NCBI RefSeq assembly: GCF_021155765.1 | Contig: NC_060112.1 | Location: forward strand, 8,928,001 to 8,992,000 | DNA length: 64,000 nucleotides | Origin: Diprion similis | Taxonomy: Eukaryota > Arthropoda > Insecta > Hymenoptera > Diprionidae | Direction of reading: 5' to 3' | Part shown: one piece after another, positions 58,101 through 64,000 of the stretch | Numbering within the stretch: the stretch's first letter is position 1 | Layout of the letters: each line of letters starts with the position of its first letter | Notes under the pieces: model-generated | The model's database searches: none | What the model saw: the letters and a program-made list of their open reading frames with translations, nothing else | Told to the model about the DNA's origin: nothing | Translations under genes and position numbers: made by a program

Positions 58101-60969
58101 ATTGCGAAAATTTCGAAGATTCTGAAAAGTGCTGCAATAAATTCTTTCACGCACTATTCCGACGTAATTTTGCGAGAGAAATCGATTGACCGCAGTCCGA
58201 ATGCGCTGCGAGCAACGGATCAAAAGTTACAGCCAAAAAACGAAAGACGTATTTTCTCAATTTTTCTGCTGCTGGTTTTTACGTCGTCATTCCTTTGCTA
58301 TTGGTCCTACGCCTTTTTTGTTGTGTTTTCTGAGTTCCTGGGCGTCCAATTAGTCCAGAAGGGGTCATACAAATCGATTCGGAGACGATAAATTCTCGGC
58401 TCCAAAAATGACCATAAAAGCAAGGCTAACCCCTTTAGATTTTTTGCAAAAATTTTGACGATTCTGAAAAATGCTGCAATAAATTCTTTCACGCACTATT
58501 CCGACGTAATTTTGCGAGAGAAATCGATTGATCGCAGTCCGAATGCGCTGCGAGCAACGGATTAAAAGTTTCAGCCAAAAAACGAAAGACGTATTTTCTC
58601 AATTTTTCTGCTGCTGGTTTTTACGTCGTCAGTCCTTTGCTATTGGTCCTACGCCTTTTTTGTTGTGTTTTCTGAGTTCCTGGGCGTCCAATTAGTCCAG
58701 AAAGGGTCATACAAATCGATTCGGAGACGATGAATTCTCGGCTCCAAAAATGACCATAAAAGTAAGGCTAACCCCTTTAGATTTTTTGCAAAAATTTTGA
58801 CGATTCTGAAAAGTGCTGCAATAAATTCTTTCACGCACTATTCCGACGTAATTTCGCGAGAGAAATCGATTGATTGCAGTCCGAATGCGCTGCGAGCAAC
58901 GGATTAAAAGTTACAGCCAAAAAACGAAAGACGTATTTTCTCAATTTTTCTGCTGCTGGTATTTCCGTCGTAATTTCTTTGCTATTGGACCTACGCCTTT
59001 TTTGTTGTGTTTTCTGAGTTCCTGGGCGTCCAATTAGTCTAGAAAGGGTCATACAAATCGATTCGGAGACAAAAAATTCTCGGCTCCAAAAATGACCAAA
59101 AAAGTAAGGCTAACCCCTTTGGATTTTTTGCGAAAATTTCGACGATTCTGAAAAGTGCTGCAATAAATTCTTTCACGCACTATTCCGACGTAATTTTGCG
59201 AGAGAAATCGATTGATCGCAGTCCGAATGCGCTGCGAGCAACGGATTGAAAGTTACAGCCAAAAAACGAAAGACGTATTTTCTCAATCTTTCTGCTGCTG
59301 GTATTTCCGTCGTAATTTCTTTGCTATTGGTCCTACGCCTTTTTTGTTGTGTTTTCTGAGTTCCTGAGCGTCCAATTAGTCTAGAAAGGGTCATACAAAT
59401 CGATTCGGAGACGAAAAATTCACGTCTCCAAAAATGACCAAAAAAGTAAGGCTAACCCCTTTGTATTTTTTGCGAAAATTTCGACGATTCTGAAAAGTGC
59501 TGCAATAAATTCTTTCACGCACTATTCCGACGTAATTTTGCGAGAGAAATCGACTGACCGCAGTCCGAATGCGCTGCGAGCAACGGATTGAAAGTTACAG
59601 CCAAAAAACGAAAGACGTATTTTCTCAATTTTTCTGCTGCTGGTTCATCCGTCGTTATTTCTCTGCTGTTGGTCCTACGCCTTTTTTGTTGTGTTTTCTG
59701 AGTTCCTGGGCGTTCATTTAGTCTGGAAAGGGTCATACAAATCGATTCGGAGACGAAAAATTCTCGGCTCTAAAAATGACCATAAAAGTAAGGCTAACCC
59801 CTTTGGATTTTTTGCGAAAATTTCGACGATTCTGAAAAGTGCTGCAATAAATTCTTTCAAGCCCTATTCCGACGTAATTTTGCGAGAGAAATTGACTGAC
59901 CGCAGTCCGAATGCGCTGCGAGCAACGGATGAAAAGTTACAGCCAAAAAACGAAAGACGTATTTTCTCAATTTTTCTGCTGCTGGTATTTCCGTCGTAAT
60001 TTCTTCGCTATTGGTCCTACGCCTTTTTTGTTGTGTTTTCTGAGTTCCTGGGCGTCCAATTAGTCTAGAAAGGGTCATACAAATCGATTCGGAGACGAAA
60101 AATTCTCGGCTCCAAAAATGACCAAAAAATTAAGGCTAACCCCTGTGGATTTATTGCGAAAATTTCGAAGATTCTGAAAAGTGCTGCAATAAATTCTTTC
60201 ACGCACTATTCCGACGTAATTTTGCGAGAGAAATCGATTGACCGCAGTCCGAATGCGCTGCGAGCAACGGATCAAAAGTTACAGCCAAAAAACGAAAGAC
60301 GTATTTTCTCAATTTTTCTGCTGCTGGTTTTTACGTCGTCATTCCTTTGCTATTGGTCCTACGCCTTTTTTGTTGTGTTTTCTGAGTTCCTGGGCGTCCA
60401 ATTAGTCTGGAAAGGGTCATACAATTCGATTCGGAGACGAAAAATTCTCGGCTCCAAAAATGACCAAAAAATTAAGGCTAACCCCTGTGGATTTATTGCG
60501 AAAATTTCGAAGATTCTGAAAAGTGCTGCAATAAATTCTTTCACGCACTATTCCGACGTAATTTTGCGAGAGAAATCGATTGACCGCAGTCCGAATGCGC
60601 TGCGAGCAACGGATCAAAAGTTACAGCCAAAAAACGAAAGACGTATTTTCTCAATTTTTCTGCTGCTGGTTTTTACGTCGTCATTCCTTTGCTATTGGTC
60701 CTACGCCTTTTTTGTTGTGTTTTCTGAGTTCCTGGGCGTCCAATTAGTCTGGAAAGGGTCATACAATTCGATTCGGAGACGAAAAATTCTCGGCTCTAAA
60801 AATGACCATAAAAGTAAGGCTAACCCCTTTGGATTTTTTCGAAAATTTCGACGATTCTGAAAAGTGCTGCAATAAATTCTTTCAAGCCCTATTCTGACGT
60901 AATTTTGCGAGAGAAATCGACTGACCGCAGTCCAAATGCGCTGCGAGCAACGGATCAAAAGTTACAGCC

Positions 60970-61666
60970 AAAAAACTGCAGATTTCCATCGTCATTTCTC
61001 TGCTGTTGGTCCTGCGCTTTTTTCGATGTGTTTTTTGAGTTCCTGGGGTTCCAATTAGCTAAGAAACGGTCATACAAATTAATTCGGAGACCAGAAATTT
61101 TCGGCTCCGAAAATGGCCAAAAAAGCAAGGCTAACCCCTTTGGATTTTTAGCGAAAATTTCGACGACTTTGGAAAGTGCTGCAATTAATTCTTCGGGGTA
61201 CTATTCCGACGTAATTTTGCGAGAGAAAACGATTGAACGCAGTCCCAATACGCTGCGAGCAACAGATCAAAAGTTACAGCCAAAAATCTGCAGATTTTCA
61301 TCGTCATTTCTCTGCTGTTGGTCCTACGCTTTTTTTGATGAGTTTTTTGAGTTCCTGCGGTAACAATTAGCCAAGAAATGGTCATACAAATCAATTCGGA
61401 GACCTGAAATTTTCTGACTAAAAAAGCAAGGCTAACCCCTTTGGATTTCTGGCGAAAATTTCGACGACTTTGAAAAGTGCTGCAATGAGTCCTTCCAGGC
61501 ACTATTCCGACGTAATTTTGCGAGAGGAATCGATTAAGCGCAGTCCCAATACGCTGCGAGCATTAGCTGAAAAGTTACAGCCAAAAACGAAAGACCTATT
61601 CTTTCAATTTTTCTGCTGCTGGTCTCACCGTCGTCATTTCTCTGTTGTTGGTCCCACGCTTTTCTT
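60970..61666. repeat. Right edge of array: 312-bp class then a diverged long-form unit
   Basis: GTTACAGCC occurs at 60961, 61273 and 61574, giving units of 312 and 301 bp with the CTGCAGATTT variant seen at the left flank. After 61574 a truncated long-form unit (ACGAAAGACCTATTCTTTCA) ends near 61666, where homology stops. The order mirrors the left edge. Confidence 0.9.
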
Positions 61667-62610
61667 ACAGTTATCGAAACCTCAGGTAAAACCCCTTAAT
61701 ATAAATTTTAGCCATCACAGAGAGCACATTCCATGAAACTAATATGAATAACATGATCTTAGATGCAACTAACTAGTACTAAGATTCTTTCTGAAGGTGT
61801 ATTTATTCATAGGTACAAACGAATACAAAGACGATCACATAATACTGATGTATATTATGATCACGCACATGACTGTTCACAGGAAATGATTGCGTCGCCA
61901 TAGATGCTATTTCGGATAATACCAATTCCGATCATAAAATCTTAATACTAGGAATAAAAAATTACAGATTATTTATTTAATCTTCCTACGAAACATAATT
62001 AATGCAGCTTAATCGAGTAAAACAAAACCAACGCCTTAGACTTGGAGAAACATGGAATTCAGAATGGCTTATTTGAACGAATTCGTGGAGGATGGAGGGC
62101 TAGGATTGAGCATAAAGATATAGACGGATATGCCGACTATTCTCAGAGTTTAATGGCTGATTATCTGAATATTGCGTGTAAAATATTACAAAGCTCTCTT
62201 CTTCTTTTTCCTAATTGGCTACGGAACACGTTGTACTGTAGGCCATACACAATACTTTGTAGTTCTCAAGCCAAAGCCGATTAGTAATCCTTGAATCTCA
62301 AAAACATGGCCCGACCTCAGAAAATTTCAATTAGTTTGTTGAAATAGCTGCCGTCAAACAAGTTTTGTCATCACTTGAAATGCCAAAAAGTCAGCTCACG
62401 ATGTTTTATCATTCAACAAAGCGTTATTAACATCTATTTTGACTGAATAAGCTTGTTTTCCAGCGAAACGACCTGCCTGGTTTTGGAAAATTCTCATCCG
62501 ATAGATGGATGGAATTCGGGCAACGTGTTAGTCACATAGAGCATTATACAGGTAAATGTGGAAGTGCAATGTGAAGTATTATTTGTAATTAGTATTGGAT
62601 TTAAGAATTC
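61667..62610. other. Intergenic DNA between the satellite and peflin
   Basis: No gene recognised. It must contain the peflin 3' UTR at its right side. No canonical AATAAA on the minus strand was obvious close to the stop codon. The open frame at 62042-62284 has no domain I recognise. Confidence 0.5.
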
Positions 62611-63777
62611 TCAAACACTGCAGTTGAGAGCCACACTCAAGAAGTCTTCAAAGGCAATTGATATTGTGCCGCTCTGTTGATCATCTCTTTGCCTGAATGC
62701 CTCTGAAATATAATGAGAAATTATGCAAACATGTACTATAATACTTATATCAGGAATACTAAGAAAAATATTTAAAAAAATGTTCATCTTACGATTAATT
62801 AAATAAAATTTGTTTCAAGCAGAAGTGAAAAACTTTACCTGTAAACCTTTGAATTTGTACGCATAAAACAATGAACTGATCAATACTGATGGATTGGTGT
62901 TTATTGAAATCACTCTTCTGTATAAGAAATTTTATAAACTCAGGGCTAAATCTATAACCCATTTGCGTTAGAGCAGCTGACAGCTCACTCTCCTGAATAC
63001 TTCCAGAGTTGTCATGGTCAAAACCTCGAAATACGCCAAGCCATGCATTAACATAGTTAAATAAGGCTTGGAATTCTTGAATATCTATCGTACCCTTCTT
63101 TTCCTTGTCGAACATTCCTATCAAAATGAAATAAAAGCATCAATAACAAGGCAAATACCTAATATGAGAGTGTAAACTTCAGTTACTGAAGTTCACATGC
63201 TCTGTTGCTGATAAGATAATGCTATTACTGAATGTTTTAACTTTACATTTACCGCTATCTTTGAATAAATTTTTGATGCAAAACTGAATCTTTGCTTATC
63301 AGAATGAACTTTTCATATTCAATTTTTCTACGCGTTTACAGTCTGAATAACATGTCATTAATGCGTTATATCACACGCTAACTAACTCTTGAGCCAGTAT
63401 TAATGTTCTCAATAGTAAAATTTTATCACAATTAAATCAATTTTTTTTTTTTTTTAGTAAGAAGAAATTCAACTTACACCAATCGATAATTGTGCCTGTT
63501 AGTAGGGAGTATTGAGAAAATTAAGCTTAGAAGATTTGTGGTTTCGATATAAATCTACCGGTACCTATAATTTGGAGAAAATAGTTATATCTACACACAT
63601 ACCAATCATGAGCTTGCAGGCTGTGTCAGAAAAAGTGCTGCCTTGTCCATTTGCTAAGGCACTCTTTAATTCAGTAGCTGTTATCCGACCACTGTGATCT
63701 CGATCGACTGTAGCAAACCACTTTTGAATCTCCGGACTGACCTGGATATGACCTTGCGTTGAACCGAAAGTAGCACC
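62611..63777 (-). CDS. PEF1: Peflin (PEF1), penta-EF-hand calcium-binding protein, C-terminal three exons, partial
   Basis: Peflin pairs with ALG-2 and acts with the COPII/ER-export and CUL3-KLHL12 machinery in vertebrates. Coding exons from the 5' side: 63777-63603, 63117-62839, 62702-62611, with phases that agree; they give 181 residues to the TGA at 62611-62613. EF-hand 1 loop is DRDHSGRITATE (canonical), hand 2 DKEKKGTIDIQE, hand 3 DHDNSGSIQESE (canonical); hand 4 (SDFNKHQSISIDQF) and hand 5 (QRDDQQSGTISIAFED) are degenerate, the last normally serving dimerisation. FSDTACKLMIGMFDK, LTQMGYRFSP and TEAFRQRD match peflin better than sorcin, grancalcin or ALG-2. The first exon here begins after a CAG acceptor with a poor pyrimidine tract, so that border is approximate. 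The Gly/Pro/Gln-rich N-terminus lies right of the window. Confidence 0.9.
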
Positions 63778-64000
63778 CTGCTTCAATTGCTTTTTTTGTC
63801 AGTATTGTCATATGCATGAGGCTAATGAATACTAAGATCCATGTGCAAAATTCAATGATCGAAATAAAATCCAAATATAAAACAAATAAAAATCAATAAC
63901 GCAGCTGAGGCAGACAAAAAATTACAAGCCAACCAACTTTCATGAAATTGTAACATTTAATTCAACTTCAATTAAATTGCATATTTAGAATACGCTTAAA
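63778..64000 (-). other. Presumed intron of peflin
   Basis: Sequence upstream of the first peflin exon seen here. In the peflin frame a TGA stop lies about 25 bp upstream of the exon border, so the coding sequence must be joined from further right. I see no further exon before the window ends. Confidence 0.5.

Larger units (their letters stand above)
33958..60969. repeat. Core satellite array: about 79 head-to-tail 342-bp monomers
   Basis: From the GTTACAGCC word at 33949 to the one at 60961 is 27,012 bp, which is 79 x 342 minus 6 single-base losses. All units are in one orientation. A unit contains GGCTAACCCCTTTGGATTTT, GCGAGAGAAATCGATTGA, GCAGTCCGAATGCGCTGCGA and TTTCTGAGTTCCTGGGCGTC. Both strands contain recurrent open frames of 60-250 codons because 342 is divisible by three, but many units carry stops in the same frames and no start, splice or domain evidence supports a gene. 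Blocks repeat at 2,736, 2,735, 2,394 and 5,128 bp, indicating higher-order structure. Copy number in the real chromosome may differ from the assembly. Confidence 0.97.

Noticed and set aside
33958..60969. CENP-B-box-like motif in the satellite
   Set aside because: The nearest candidates around GATTCGGAGACG and TTTCGACGATTC lack the required spaced CGGG core.

Overview
The window is an insect-like nuclear genome segment. It has spliced genes with GT/AG introns, AT-rich noncoding DNA, a centaurin-gamma (CenG1A/AGAP) gene, a Zwilch kinetochore gene of insect-like length, and a long satellite array. Hymenoptera is a guess from overall character; nothing here proves the order. There are no bacterial operons, CRISPR arrays or convincing intact tRNA/rRNA genes.

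Layout. (1) 1-1249: first coding exon and start of intron 1 of an SLC22-type organic cation transporter on the minus strand; the rest lies left of the window. (2) 1250-10831: about 9.6 kb with no supportable gene, containing two tRNA-derived SINE-like sequences. (3) 10832-17998, minus: zwilch, reconstructed as 13 phase-consistent coding exons (633 aa), including a proposed 14-nt microexon and a small foldback element in an intron. (4) 17999-18621: short divergent promoter region. (5) 18622-28302, plus: CenG1A/AGAP, 13 coding exons (729 aa) with GTPase-like, PH, ArfGAP and ankyrin parts; intron 7 carries a 0.8-kb element with terminal inverted repeats. (6) 28303-32084: intergenic, with a possible small DNA transposon and an old stray satellite fragment. 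(7) 32085-61666: a head-to-tail satellite array. The core is about 79 copies of a 342-bp unit. It is flanked on both sides by a 312-bp unit class and then by more diverged long units. Several blocks repeat at long range (mostly 8-monomer spacing), which indicates higher-order repeats. (8) 62611-63777, minus: the three C-terminal coding exons of peflin (PEF1), a penta-EF-hand protein; its N-terminus lies to the right.

The genes are unrelated in function: membrane transport, spindle checkpoint (RZZ complex), Arf/GTPase signalling and calcium sensing. Only zwilch and CenG1A are arranged so that they could share regulation, through the 623-bp head-to-head interval. The most distinctive part is the satellite array: both unit lengths (342 and 312) are multiples of three, so reading frames run across monomers for up to 250 codons. 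The features look like satellite turnover rather than a coding gene. Exon models were made by eye from splice signals, reading phase and remembered family alignments; no search was run.
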